Below, piece by piece: positions 10,291-20,292 of a stretch of DNA of 64,000 nt (position 1 is the stretch's first letter; every line of letters starts with the position of its first letter). This DNA is from Diabrotica undecimpunctata (lineage: Eukaryota; Arthropoda; Insecta; Coleoptera; Chrysomelidae). The notes beneath the pieces are model-generated. The model searched no databases, was not told the origin of the DNA, and saw only the letters and a list, made by a program, of their open reading frames with translations. The stretch is from positions 81,196,263 through 81,260,262 of the forward strand of contig NC_092803.1 in the NCBI RefSeq assembly GCF_040954645.1. The letters are read 5' to 3'. Position numbers and translations under genes: made by a program.

Positions 10291-13200
10291 TCACTGCCTT
10301 CCCTCGCTCAACCGTTTCCATCTCTCTCTGTTGTTCCATTCTCCATCGTTTAGTCCTCTCTTACTCATGGCGTCGTCTACTTCGTTCCTCCAGGATTTTC
10401 GGGGTCGTCCTCTTTTCCTCCTTCCTATGGGGCTCCATTCGGTTATTCTTTTTATCCATCTGCTGTCGCTAGCTCTTCTTACATGTCCATACCACTTTAG
10501 TCTTTTTTGTTCTATATATGTTAGTATGTCTGTTTCTATTGATGTTCTTTGCTTTATTTCGTCATTACTTCTCCTATCCATTCTTGTTACTCTGCAGCAT
10601 CTTCGCAGGCATTCCATCTCTGTTGCTATTATCTTACTGCTGTTTTTCTTGTTTATGATCCAATTTTCGGCCCCATATGTCATAATACTTCGCACTAATG
10701 TTTTATAAATCTGCGTTTTTGTCTTCATATTTAGGTGTCTATCCCACCATACTGAGTTAAGTTGTCGGATTGCTGTTCTTGTTTGTCCTAATCTTTGTGT
10801 AATTTCTTCCTCTGTTGTTGCCTTTTTCGTGATTATGAACCCCAGGTATTTGAATTTATCCTTTCCTTTGATTGTTACGTTGTCATCAATCTGTAGATCT
10901 TCTATGTCTTCTTCACTTGTAGATAGGTACTCTGTTTTCGCGAGGTTAATATCTAGGCCAGCCTTGGTATATTCTTCTTGTAGTTTCTTCATCATGTAGC
11001 TGAGGTCGTCTTGGTCTTGTGCAATCACTACTTGATCGTCTGCAAAACTTAACGTATATAGGTATTCGTTCCGTACCGGTACTCCCATGCCTTCGCATTT
11101 TCTTTTCCATGTAGTCAAGGCTTTCTCTAAGTATATTTTGAATAGGGTTGGAGATGTGGAACAACCCTGCAGGAGCCCTTTTGTTGTGGTGAAGTCTCCT
11201 ATGATTCTTGTTCCCATTTTAATGGACACTTTATTTTCTTTATACAGAGCTTTTGTAGCTTCTATGAGTTCCGTCTGTATTTCTAATTTGTACATTGCCT
11301 CCCATAGTTCTGACCTTGGTACAGAGTCATACGCCTTTCTCAGATCCACAAATGCCAAGTGTATATCTCTATTTTTTGCTTTTTTCTTTTCCAACAGTTG
11401 TTCCAGTGTGTATATGTGGTCTATGCATGATCTTCCTGCCGTGAAGCCTGCCTGATCCTCCCCGATTTTGCCTTTTATCGCTTGCTCTATCTTTTCTCGC
11501 AGTATCTTCCCATATAATCTTCCTATTGATGATATTACGCTTATTCCTCTGTAGTTTTCGCATCGTTTTCTATCTCCTTTCTTAAATATAGATGTCATAT
11601 ATGCCGCCGTCCATTCCTTTGGGAGCTGTTCTCCATTTATGGCTTTCTGAAATATCCATTGTATCATCCGGTGTAATTTTTTTGATCCGTATTTTATAAG
11701 CTCAGGTGAGATGCCTCCAGGTCCCGGTGCTTTCTTATTTTTGATTGCTTTTATGGCCGTTCTCATTTCCCTATCTGTTATTTCTATTTCTTGTTGTGGG
11801 AATCTGCTTCGTCTTCGCCTGTTTTCTTTTCCAATGAATTGTGGTCTTTGTTCTGTTAATAGTTCCTTATAGTAGTCCTTCCATTCTTTGTCCTGTATAT
11901 TTCCCAATTTAGTTTTTTCTTTTGAGTTTTGTTTCAATCCTCTCAGTACTTTCCATGACTCCGAAGTTCTTGTACCTCCTATATATGTTTCAATATTTAA
12001 GCAGATTCTTTCCCATTCTTCGTTCTTTTGCTGTGTTATTTGTTTTTTCACTTCTCTATCTTTTTCTCTATATTCTTTATAAACTTCATCGTTGTTTGTA
12101 GTCAGCCATTTTCTGTATAGTTGCTTTTTTTCTTCAATTATTCTTTTTGTTGGTTCATTTATTTCATTATAGTGCTGTTTATTTGTTATATGTTCTTTTT
12201 CCCCAAGGGCTTCGAATGCTGCTTGCTTTATACTCGCCTTTATATGCTCGTATATTTCTTCGATGTTGCCGTATCTAAATTCTATTAATTTTTGGTCTAG
12301 ACGTTGTTGGTATAGTTCTCTTATTGATTGTTCTTGGAGTAGTTCTATATTGTATTGTTTTTCTCTTATAGTGTTCAACGGTTCTTCTGTGGAGGGGGTC
12401 TTGTTATGTTTCCAATTAATGCCCATTTTTGCTGTCAGTAGTCTATGGTCCGTTCCACATTCTGCTCCTCTTTTGACTCGCACATCTTTGATCTTTATTG
12501 TGGTATCTTGTTTGATTATTATGTAGTCTATTATCGATTTCAGCTTTCGTGTTTCTTGCGTCCATGTATATTTATGAATATTTTTATGTCTGAAGAATCC
12601 GTTGGTGATTTTTAGGTTGTTTAATTCGCATAATTCAATCAGACGGTCTCCGTTATCGTTTTGTTCATCCTCTCCAAATCTCCCCACTACTTTATCGTTT
12701 TCTTTCCTTCCGGTTCTGCCGTTAAGGTCTCCTGCTATAATTATCTCCACGTTCTTTTTAATTAGCTCTATTTGATTCTGGAGTTGTTCCGTGAAATGTT
12801 CTTTTTCTACTCTCGGAGAATCGTCTGTTGGTGCATATACTCCGAGTATCACTGTCTCTTTACCGTATATGTCTATATGCATTTTAATTATTCTCTCGTT
12901 GATTGGTTCCCATGTTCTAACCCTGTTCTTCCACTTATTTTTGATTAGTATTCCTACTCCTGCCTTTGCTCTACATTCTTTATTAACTCCGCTCCAGCAG
13001 TGGATATGGTCTTCTATTGTTTCCGTTCCATTTCCTTTCTTTTTGGTTTCTGTTGTTACTAGTAAGTCGATGTTGCTTTCTTTAAACTCTTTGATCACTT
13101 CCGTCGCCTTTTTGTTCCATCCTTGTATATTCCATGTTGCACATATGAATGTTCTATCTTTTCTTCGTTTCGATTTTTGGTTGAGCTTTGATAAGACTGG

Positions 13201-13308
13201 GTCTTCCGAACTCTTCGCAACATTGCCCCCCCCGTATCCGATGGGGCTCCCTCTATCAGAGGTGTGGATTTCCACCCGGGGATGTGTTTCCGTATTTGGC
13301 TTTTTCAT
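10291..13308 (-). CDS. RTE endonuclease-reverse transcriptase
   Basis: An uninterrupted 1005-aa ORF from a true ATG. The N-terminal AP-type endonuclease (about residues 53-300) shows WNIQGWN (N60), TTETK (E88), GVYAPTDD, AGDLNGRTG (D194/N196), DYII (D261) and GTDHRLL (D287/H288). It would nick target DNA to prime reverse transcription. The RT (about 510-830) shows KNKKAPGPGGISPELI, NYRGIS, FVDLRKAYDSVP (D655), GLLQGCSTSPTLF, catalytic FADD (755-758) and KYLGFIIT. The C-terminal part has the LKWYGHVRR and RRKRGRPRKSWRNEVDD segments found in insect RTE-like proteins, often labelled craniofacial development protein 2-like. All catalytic residues I can check are present, so this copy may be active. 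RTE is the best clade by motif and 3' end; no tree was built. Confidence 0.93.
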   Translation of the reverse strand: MKKPNTETHPRVEIHTSDRGSPIGYGGGNVAKSSEDPVLSKLNQKSKRRKDRTFICATWNIQGWNKKATEVIKEFKESNIDLLVTTETKKKGNGTETIEDHIHCWSGVNKECRAKAGVGILIKNKWKNRVRTWEPINERIIKMHIDIYGKETVILGVYAPTDDSPRVEKEHFTEQLQNQIELIKKNVEIIIAGDLNGRTGRKENDKVVGRFGEDEQNDNGDRLIELCELNNLKITNGFFRHKNIHKYTWTQETRKLKSIIDYIIIKQDTTIKIKDVRVKRGAECGTDHRLLTAKMGINWKHNKTPSTEEPLNTIREKQYNIELLQEQSIRELYQQRLDQKLIEFRYGNIEEIYEHIKASIKQAAFEALGEKEHITNKQHYNEINEPTKRIIEEKKQLYRKWLTTNNDEVYKEYREKDREVKKQITQQKNEEWERICLNIETYIGGTRTSESWKVLRGLKQNSKEKTKLGNIQDKEWKDYYKELLTEQRPQFIGKENRRRRSRFPQQEIEITDREMRTAIKAIKNKKAPGPGGISPELIKYGSKKLHRMIQWIFQKAINGEQLPKEWTAAYMTSIFKKGDRKRCENYRGISVISSIGRLYGKILREKIEQAIKGKIGEDQAGFTAGRSCIDHIYTLEQLLEKKKAKNRDIHLAFVDLRKAYDSVPRSELWEAMYKLEIQTELIEATKALYKENKVSIKMGTRIIGDFTTTKGLLQGCSTSPTLFKIYLEKALTTWKRKCEGMGVPVRNEYLYTLSFADDQVVIAQDQDDLSYMMKKLQEEYTKAGLDINLAKTEYLSTSEEDIEDLQIDDNVTIKGKDKFKYLGFIITKKATTEEEITQRLGQTRTAIRQLNSVWWDRHLNMKTKTQIYKTLVRSIMTYGAENWIINKKNSSKIIATEMECLRRCCRVTRMDRRSNDEIKQRTSIETDILTYIEQKRLKWYGHVRRASDSRWIKRITEWSPIGRRKRGRPRKSWRNEVDDAMSKRGLNDGEWNNRERWKRLSEGRQ

Positions 13309-13671
13309 CTTGCGATTTTCGTTCTTCTTACCCTTACGTTTTTCTGTGTGTTAGGTTGCTAATTCCTAACGCCACAACCCCCGTTTGGAGGACCTTTTCT
13401 TCAGCCGCCCATTCTGGATCAGACGCTGTTGGCTCTTCCGCCCTCTTGACCATTGTGACTTTTCCAGCCATCCTCTGCTCTCGAGATCGTTGACCGGTTT
13501 TCACCTGTACCCCAGGCAGGGACCCTCACAGGGTGCTATCAGCCGGGTCAGCTGAACCCTGGTTTTTTTTAGAGGTGTTACTCCTCTATCCCTCCTCTTT
13601 TATCCGGGCTTGGGACCGGCTGCATCGGTTATAGAGCTACTCAATTCACCCCACACCAATTCAGGCAGAGT
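13309..13671 (-). other. 5' UTR of the RTE element
   Basis: This 363-bp GC-rich stretch between the ORF start and the TSD contrasts with the AT-rich surroundings. It contains several short complementary G/C segments and may be a structured internal promoter or leader. No specific structure was established. Confidence 0.6.
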
Positions 13672-15345
13672 TTCAGAATTCTTTCTGTTAGAAATTCTCC
13701 TAAGTACACGTTCTCATCAATATCCAAGCAATTCGGTAATGTAAGGAGATCCTTCATTACTATTTGTTTATAATATATTCGTGATATGTTAAATTTTAGT
13801 TCTTCAGTGAAATATTCATAGTAAATTCCCAACATTTTTTTTAAATACATAGTTTTCGATTAATTTTCCAAGGTCACAAAAAGTGTACGAAACCTTCACT
13901 AATTATCACCTTCTGACTAGTTTTTCTTGTCCTAACCGCCTTGTTGTTTATCAACTCTGAATAAAGCTAATGAGAGCTTCTTTGATTTTATTTTAGTCGT
14001 TGGAGGAAGAAAGAATATAAAGTCAATACAATAAACATTATTTTGGATTTGGGGTAATAGCTTCCAGTTGAGTTTAGTTTGGAGTTTTTTTTTGGTTTTT
14101 CCCGAATATTGGAATAGCGATTCAGTTTGGTGCTAGAACAGTGGGCTTACAGCTTTCACCCGAACGAGTCCCGGCGGCGTAAGGCGTCCGGAAGAAGAAC
14201 CTTCTCGGCTTGAGAGTAGACAGGTTTTTTTTTACTGTTTGGTAATATCGTAAAAATAAGTTACTTAAATATTGTTTAAAATTTAGTGAGTGAACGAACC
14301 AAAACTTAAAAATAATCCTAGTCAATTTTCATAAATCATATTTGCGTATCATTATATATCTTACATTCAATTTTTTTCTTAACATCATTTGCTTATTTTT
14401 TTTTGTGTCATTAAATATTTTAAATATATATATGTATTAGTAATAACAGGGTAGGGGTGGATTTTAATACACTTTGTAAGGTCATTTGTGCACAAAGGTC
14501 CATTTTGTATTTTTACAGCCCTACTGGTAACGTCACTGATTTATCTTGGATCTGTTCCTTTCTGAACAGACCAATTGAAATATATTTACAGGTTATCTGA
14601 TTGGAATCAACTTAGAAATTGTCGAACTGATACATTGTGTTAAATATAGGGAAGGGTAATAATTGTTTTAATATATAAATAGGTTGGTTGTAGTAAATTT
14701 TGTTTTAATTAATGAATAAAACTTCATAATAAAAGTTCCTACTTTTCTAGCATATTAGAGGGTGTAAATATATTGTAAATAGGGATCAATAGGTTTTTTG
14801 TATGATAGGGTATTTAAGTTAAATTGTATATTACGGTTTACAGGTTTTTCTATTTTATTATTATTAAATTGGGTTATAAGTAATAATCTGTTTTATTAAA
14901 CAACCTTTTTTTTTATAAAGTATATCTAGTTACAGAAAACATAGTTAGCAGCAGCAATAAAGTCACTAGGTGAAGTGTTTGTTAGACTAAGAGTCCAGTA
15001 AACATCTTCCCTGGCGCCCAAATCATTCTTCTCTCATATATTCCTGTTGTCAGTACTTACCCTTAGTTCGTTTTGGTTATTCTTATATTTCCTTAGTTAA
15101 TATACATCTTGTCTATTCTTTACTGTTTTCTCAGGGCATGCAAATAGGCCTAACCCTACCTTGAGTATCAACTGGCCAGTCTCAAGCATACCCAGCTAGC
15201 CTAACTGCATTCAGTTTCAACTCTTATTTTAATTTAGTTTCAAACTTATCTTCACACTACTCTACAGATCTTATAACATCAGGAACATAGTCCCAAGGGA
15301 TCTGCCTACTATATTTGTTACAGGGCCTCTGCACGGAGAATGGGA

Positions 15346-15711
15346 TAAAATATAAATGCCCAAAAAACCAAATATATGTGTTGTACTACGCCAAGGAACC
15401 AAGCCCTAAAAGCATAATAATTGACGATTTAGAACTGGAAGGGAATCGAACTAGAACCTTCATAGGCTCGCTGTTGACTTAAGATAACAACGTTAGCGAG
15501 GAAATTAAAAGAACAGTAGTACTTGCCTTAAAATATAAATGCCCAAAAAACCAAATATATGTGTTGTACTACGCCAAGGAACCAAGCACCTAAAAGCATA
15601 ATAATTGACGATTTAGAACTGGAAGGGAATCGAACTAGAACCTTCATAGGCTCGCTGTTGACTTAAGATAACAACGTTAGCGAAGGAATTAAAAGAACAG
15701 TAGTACTTGCC
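15346..15711 (-). repeat. Two tandem 183-bp units containing a tRNA-like T-arm
   Basis: Units at 15346-15528 and 15529-15711 are near-identical, with a few one-base changes such as AGCCC versus AGCACC. On the minus strand each contains GGTTCTAGTTCGATTCCC, close to a pol III B box / tRNA T-arm. Upstream of it is a weaker A-box-like region. The repeat begins 23 bp after the LTR end. It could be a tandemly duplicated tRNA-derived SINE or a short satellite. Confidence 0.55.
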
Positions 15712-17719
15712 AATATGTGTTACTATGTCTTGAGAAAACAGATGGCGGCAAAAACAGACCACATGACTAAGAACTGCTGAAACGTTTCGGGTAAAAAATC
15801 CCAAGAAGAATATATAGAGGCATACCAGAGAAGGTTTGTGTCGCAAACGTCACAACATTGAGCTAAGTATATAAGGTTTGAAGAAATTGCCGTTGTAAAA
15901 TTCATTACATTGTTTTTCTAAAATTTCATTATATTATCAAGGACAATGGAAAATAGTCTTTGGTTTATTGAAGAAAACGACGAAATAGTGAGTTAAATAA
16001 CCAATTTAGTATATCTTTGTGCATTCATTGTCGATCTCATCAAAAATTCCATGTCGGTCTTACATTAAAAACTTTTTTACCCCAAATTGTCATTGAACCA
16101 TGTCTGAGCGGTATATATCCATCTATTCTTCTAAAAATCGTTGGCTCGGCCCTCTCCATATATTACATCGTCCATCTATATGAAAAAGGTAAAATTTTGA
16201 CTTATAATGAAACAGACAATTTCTAGAAACCTTCTAGACACCACTGTTAAGTATTTTATGTCCAGTATAGTTTTTAACTTTATGCTGCATCATTCATTTT
16301 TCTTATTTGTCTTCTGATTTACAATTACGAGATAGCTGTGCCCTGATACGTAAGGCAACTATTAAATGCTTATCATATTTTTTTTACCTTCATATGTAGG
16401 CAGGGTTGCTTTCTTAAGGACATTCGACTGTTTAAATCTTTTTAACATAATCAAATTTAATCCAATCCAACAAATGTGAATTAGAGACCATGATGATCGT
16501 TCCGGCCAACCTAATATTCGTTTTTTTTAGGAAACACTGGTATTATCCAGCGTTTATTTTTAGACGCCTAAACAAGCAATTGATGACTTTTATATATTTT
16601 TTTGGTATAATTTGCCTTTATATTACGTTTAATATTCCGTACATAATTATCCTACATCAAATAATCGAAAAAAATTCTATCCCACCAATTTTACCCACCA
16701 TCGATTGACATAATCCAATTTCTGGTGTCCGAACAAGAGCTGGCATAGTTTCCCGCGGGCATGCAGACTGATGAGGGAGATCCAATCTCCAGAGACGTCG
16801 GAAACGTGGGGCGCCAACTAATGTAGACCGATTGCCGCTCAGGTGACGTGATGGACTGATCGATGCTGACTTGTGTCGATAAAATTGTGTATTTTGTCTT
16901 TTTTTAAGTTTACAATTATTAATATTATAGAATGATTGTATTACTCAAATATGAATAATAGTATTTTGGAGAAGAAATTAATTATACGAGATCTCAAAAA
17001 ATATTCCTACCTACCAACAAATCGATACCAATATCAACATTTTTTAAAGTTCCTCCTGAATTCAGTTCTTGAAGGATAATTTAAAACTTAAAATAACTGT
17101 TCACTGTATATTCACCACCATCGCCAATTATTAAATTTGTATTCATACTTTTAGTCTGAGGAACGTGCCCAATAATTAAATAAATTATCCGATAGAAAGG
17201 GCATTATTATATCGTCGTCTCATTTACATAGAAATGGTTCTTTTATTGCCAAAAGGGCTTCTCTTAATATCGTCCACCAGAAGCTATTATTTTAGTTATC
17301 AAGGGTATAAGTATTTATAGAGATATGATTAAGATATTATAGAGTAAAGGGAGTTATAGGGTGAATAAATTTCAAATTTGGCTATTTTTATTACTTTTGG
17401 TCACAATATGTAGATATATCTGTAACAATGTTGTATTGTTTGATTTTACCTCAATTAAAAGTGCTTCAGGGTCTATCTTAATTATCTACCAATGGTGTAT
17501 TTAAAAATCAACTTAATTTAGTTTTGTTTTTTTTTTCTAAAATCTGTACATTTTCAAAATCAAAAGAATGGCTATTTTCTAGAGAATGCTTGGCTAAGGC
17601 TGTATTGTTTATTTTGTTGGTTTGTTTATTCTGTGTGCAACAACCCTTCTATGTAAATATTGGCGTGTTTGTTCAATATAATGTTGAATTTCAGTCTTTA
17701 CAATTTATTTTATAAATAC
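15712..17719. other. No recognisable gene; AT-rich
   Basis: I see no ORF with recognisable motifs. The only departure from AT-rich DNA is the GC-rich patch at 16741-16860, listed separately. Confidence 0.5.
16741..16860 (+). repeat. GC-rich patch with CTGATGA-hairpin-GGAAAC
   Basis: An isolated GC-rich segment containing CTGATGA (16768), a hairpin GGAGA/TCTCC, then CGGAAACGTGG about ten bases later. It resembles the conserved part of interspersed insect repeats and may be a fragment of one. It is not a canonical hammerhead, because extra bases separate the hairpin from GAAA. Confidence 0.35.
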
Positions 17720-18445
17720 CATACAACTGATGAGCTTTATTAATATTGGGTTTAAATTCAAACAAATATTTTCCCGATCTTTTTGACGATTTCTGTTCAA
17801 TGTTGATATCATATTGGGCCAACATTTTCGACATTTTGTTTTGAGAATAGAGAATCCAATAATGTATAGTAAGGAGATATTAGTGTTTGTTTGATTTAGT
17901 GACATTACTATTATTACTGCCATGTATGGTTTGGGTATGTGTTGTATTGGTATCGAAATTAGATTGATTTCTGATAATGCAACGTTTTTTTTAATTAGAT
18001 GGTTATATAGCATAATTGATGATATTAAAGTTTGGAGTTGGTATTAAAATTTAGATATCTTCCGGACCAAACATCTTTTGTAAAGAAGTTAGTTGTTATT
18101 AGTCGGTTATTATTCTAACCTAAATTAAGAATAGTAATTTTAATGTTTTCCTCTAGTTCATAAGCAAATGAAATGCTATTATGAAAATTATTTAACATTT
18201 GAAGAGTATAGGCATATAGATTTCATAATCCGTAATGCAGGGTAAGCAGTCATCAACATATCGCTTGTAGAAATATGTGTTGTACTTCAATTTAGAGATG
18301 ACTGCTATCTCTAATATTTCCATTACTAAGTTTGGTATTGGTGTTGAGATAGGTGAACCCATGGACACTTAAACAAATCCAAAAATAGTATCCATTTTTA
18401 TGTTGGAAAAATGTTGAGCTGAGGCAGAATTTTTTACCTTTTAGG
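17720..18445 (-). pseudogene. Penelope-like element reverse transcriptase relic
   Basis: The minus strand around 18350-18190 translates to MGSPIS, then PNLVMEILE, then FYKRYVDDC. These match PLE RT motifs in order: MGSPLSP, IMA/VM-x-LE and the catalytic (F)YxRYVDD. Further along, VWSGRYLNFN near 18060 matches the conserved SGRYLNF region of PLEs. Stops and frame changes occur throughout. In PLEs a GIY-YIG endonuclease follows RT; I did not see it here. PLEs mobilise RNAs with terminal hammerhead ribozymes, which makes this relic relevant to the insertion at 54250-54781. Confidence 0.7.
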
Positions 18446-18549
18446 AATTCTTCAAGAATCTCTCCCAGGGAACAAGGTTAAGAAGAATAAACAGAAATTT
18501 ACACAGAAATATTATAGAAACATCACAGAAACACAACAAATCGAGATTT

Positions 18550-19690
18550 TAATCATGACTGGTTCTGGAGATAGAGTGAGGACTCTAACAGAAGTCTGTA
18601 GTTAATTTAATGGGCAATACCTCAATCACCAACAGATTTCTCAATCAACAATTAGCAAAATTGAATTTGTTTTTTCGATAATTTGGCCTTGTTAAAGATC
18701 TGTTCAGAATTCGTAGAAAATCAATACCTAAAGCCGAAAAATATTATATCCACTAAAGGTGGATAATATTATCCACCAATGAATTTCTGTTAGATTGCTT
18801 AAAAAGGAGAAGTGGCATCCGTACAAAGTACATCTGGTCTAGGACTTGTTTGAAGATGACTTTGATAGAAGAATCAAATAGTTTTTGCAAAACTATTATG
18901 AAACGATGTAATAGAGATCAGAGAAAAATAATATATCCACTAAAGGTGAATAATATTATCCACCAATGAATTTCTGTTAGATTGCTAAAAAAGGAGAAGT
19001 GGCATCCGTACAAAGTACATCTGGTCTAGGACCTGTTAGAAGATGACTTTGATAGAAGAATCAAATAGTTTTTGCAAAACTATTATGAAACGATATAATA
19101 GAGATCAGAGTTTCATAGAAAATGTAGTTTTTTTAGATGAAGCGGCTTTCATGCTTAACGGTTACGTAAACTGCCAGACACATCGATACTGGACAAGTGA
19201 TAATTCACATTGGATGAAAGAATATACGACACAATATCCTAAGAAGGTGAGTCTTTCAGCCGGAAGTTATATTATAGGGCTATATTTTTTTGATAAAAAT
19301 TTAATTTATTCTCTTTATGTGGAATTTGTTTAGGATTATTTGATGCCATAGCTTAATCAGCTATTTCTAAATAGAAATGAGTTCTGGTTCCAACAGTATG
19401 GGGCTCCCTCACACTACGGCGTTGAGGTATGAAATTGTTTAAATTACTTTTTCTCAGGTAGGTGCACAGGAAGAAAAGGATCTATTGAATGGCCACCAAG
19501 GTCTTCGGAGTTCACCAAGTTAACCGCGGATAATGTAAATGAATCGAAGAATCGCATTAGAGTAACATAGGAAAATGCACAAATAACTTATGAAGTCATC
19601 AAAAACGTAAGGAAAGTATTTACTCTCCACCTTTCTAATTGCATCTTTGCTGATGGTCATCAATTTCATTACTCGTTACATTTTGATAAT
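18550..19690 (+). pseudogene. Tc1/mariner-like DDE transposase relic
   Basis: Recognisable pieces in order are RVRTLTEVCS and ISQSTISKIE (N-terminal helix-turn-helix), SVRLLKKEKWHPYKVHLV, DDFDRRI, VVFLDEAAFMLNGYVN (first catalytic D), RYWTSDNSHWMKE, YGAPSHYG (second D replaced) and a tail ending in RKVF..L..C. This is the insect family whose intact members read FSDEATF...QQDGAPPHY...RSPDLTPLDF. Many stops and frameshifts are present, and a 187-bp tandem duplication lies inside the gene. It ends at the Harbinger-type MITE at 19701. Confidence 0.75.
18745..19110 (+). repeat. 187-bp tandem duplication within the transposase relic
   Basis: TATATCCACTAAAGGT recurs at 18745 and 18932, and GAGATCAGAG at 18914 and 19101, a constant 187-bp offset. 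The copies differ by a few point changes and one-base indels. The duplication therefore predates part of the decay. Confidence 0.85.
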
Positions 19691-19697
19691 AGTTTAC

Positions 19698-19980
19698 TAA
19701 GGGCCGGTGGTTCGAAAGCTAATCAAAACTTGATTGTGATCAAATATTTAATTACAAGCAAATACGTCACAGCAGCTGTCAAAAGCGTTAAATATTATTG
19801 ATTTGTAAATAAAAACATGAAATTAACATCAGAAAGAGTTTAATTATTGTTTATTTTAAATTTAAACGCAAAATAGTAAAATTAAATAAAATAAATCAGT
19901 CAACATAACCTCAAAATGTGATGTATTTGATTATAATTAAATATTTGAGTTTTGATTAGCGTTCGAACAACCGACCGTAA
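19698..19980. mobile_element. PIF/Harbinger-type MITE with TAA target duplication
   Basis: The 277-bp element at 19701-19977 is bounded by direct TAA at 19698-19700 and 19978-19980. Its ends are inverted repeats of about 65 bp. The left begins GGGCCGGTGGTTCGAAAGCT, and the right end reads inverted as CGGTCGGTTGTTCGAACGCT, followed in both by AATCAAAACT and AATATTTAATTA. A TAA TSD with GGGCC-like termini fits PIF/Harbinger. No coding sequence lies inside. Confidence 0.8.
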
Positions 19981-20259
19981 ACATTTACCATAAGTTAATT
20001 GTATTAATAATCCAATTGTTTTGGTTAAACCTGTAGAAATAAATATCCAAATACTTAGGTATATCGTTGCAAAGGCGATTAGAAGATCATTCAAATGAGG
20101 TGTCCTGTGTGATTGGTTTTTATTTAAAAAATCGATTAGGTCATTACGCCAACGTTAATGACGGAATGTCTAGCACATACATTATGGAAAATGGCTGTTG
20201 AACTGGCTGTGAAAACCAAAAAATAAAACTTTTGGTTTTTAGATTTTTAGTTCTTTAAA

Positions 20260-20292
<33 letters not shown>

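Larger units (their letters stand above)
10251..13683 (-). mobile_element. RTE-type non-LTR retrotransposon with 12-bp TSD
   Basis: The element body is 10263-13671 on the minus strand. It is flanked by TTCAGAATTCTT at 10251-10262 and again at 13672-13683. The 5' LTR at 201-212 has this 12-mer only once, which proves the insertion and its TSD. At 3.4 kb it has one ORF, a GC-rich 5' UTR of 363 bp, a 28-bp 3' UTR and a short TA-rich 3' tail rather than poly(A). The tiny 3' UTR and microsatellite tail are typical of the RTE clade. It looks full length and is younger than the LTR element that hosts it. Confidence 0.93.
1..15322 (+). mobile_element. Ty3/Gypsy LTR retrotransposon, with nested RTE
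   Basis: The element reads 5' LTR (cut by the window start), primer-binding site, gag, pol in protease-RT-RNase H-integrase order, a long non-coding tail, polypurine tract and 3' LTR. RT before integrase places it in Ty3/Gypsy. LTR ends are TGTAAC...GTTACA. The internal part is 1847-9763 (7.9 kb). Without the nested insertion the full element would be about 12.2 kb. The first ~291 bp of the 5' LTR and the left target-site duplication lie outside the window, so the TSD cannot be checked. No env-like ORF is visible. Only a handful of differences were seen between the two LTRs, so insertion was recent even though pol carries two stops. Confidence 0.95.
9764..15322 (+). repeat. 3' LTR, split by a nested RTE element
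   Basis: LTR sequence runs from TGTAACG at 9764 to 10262 and resumes at 13672 through GTTACA at 15322, about 2.15 kb once the insertion and one TSD copy are removed. It supplies the complete LTR sequence that the 5' copy lacks. Confidence 0.95.

Noticed and set aside
12791..13354. 187-codon plus-strand ORF, and other ORFs over 60 codons at 10331-13493
   Set aside because: Antisense shadows of the RTE ORF, which has clear endonuclease and RT motifs on the minus strand.
17730..17770. CTGATGAG at 17730 as a possible hammerhead
   Set aside because: No helix II followed by GAAA within range.
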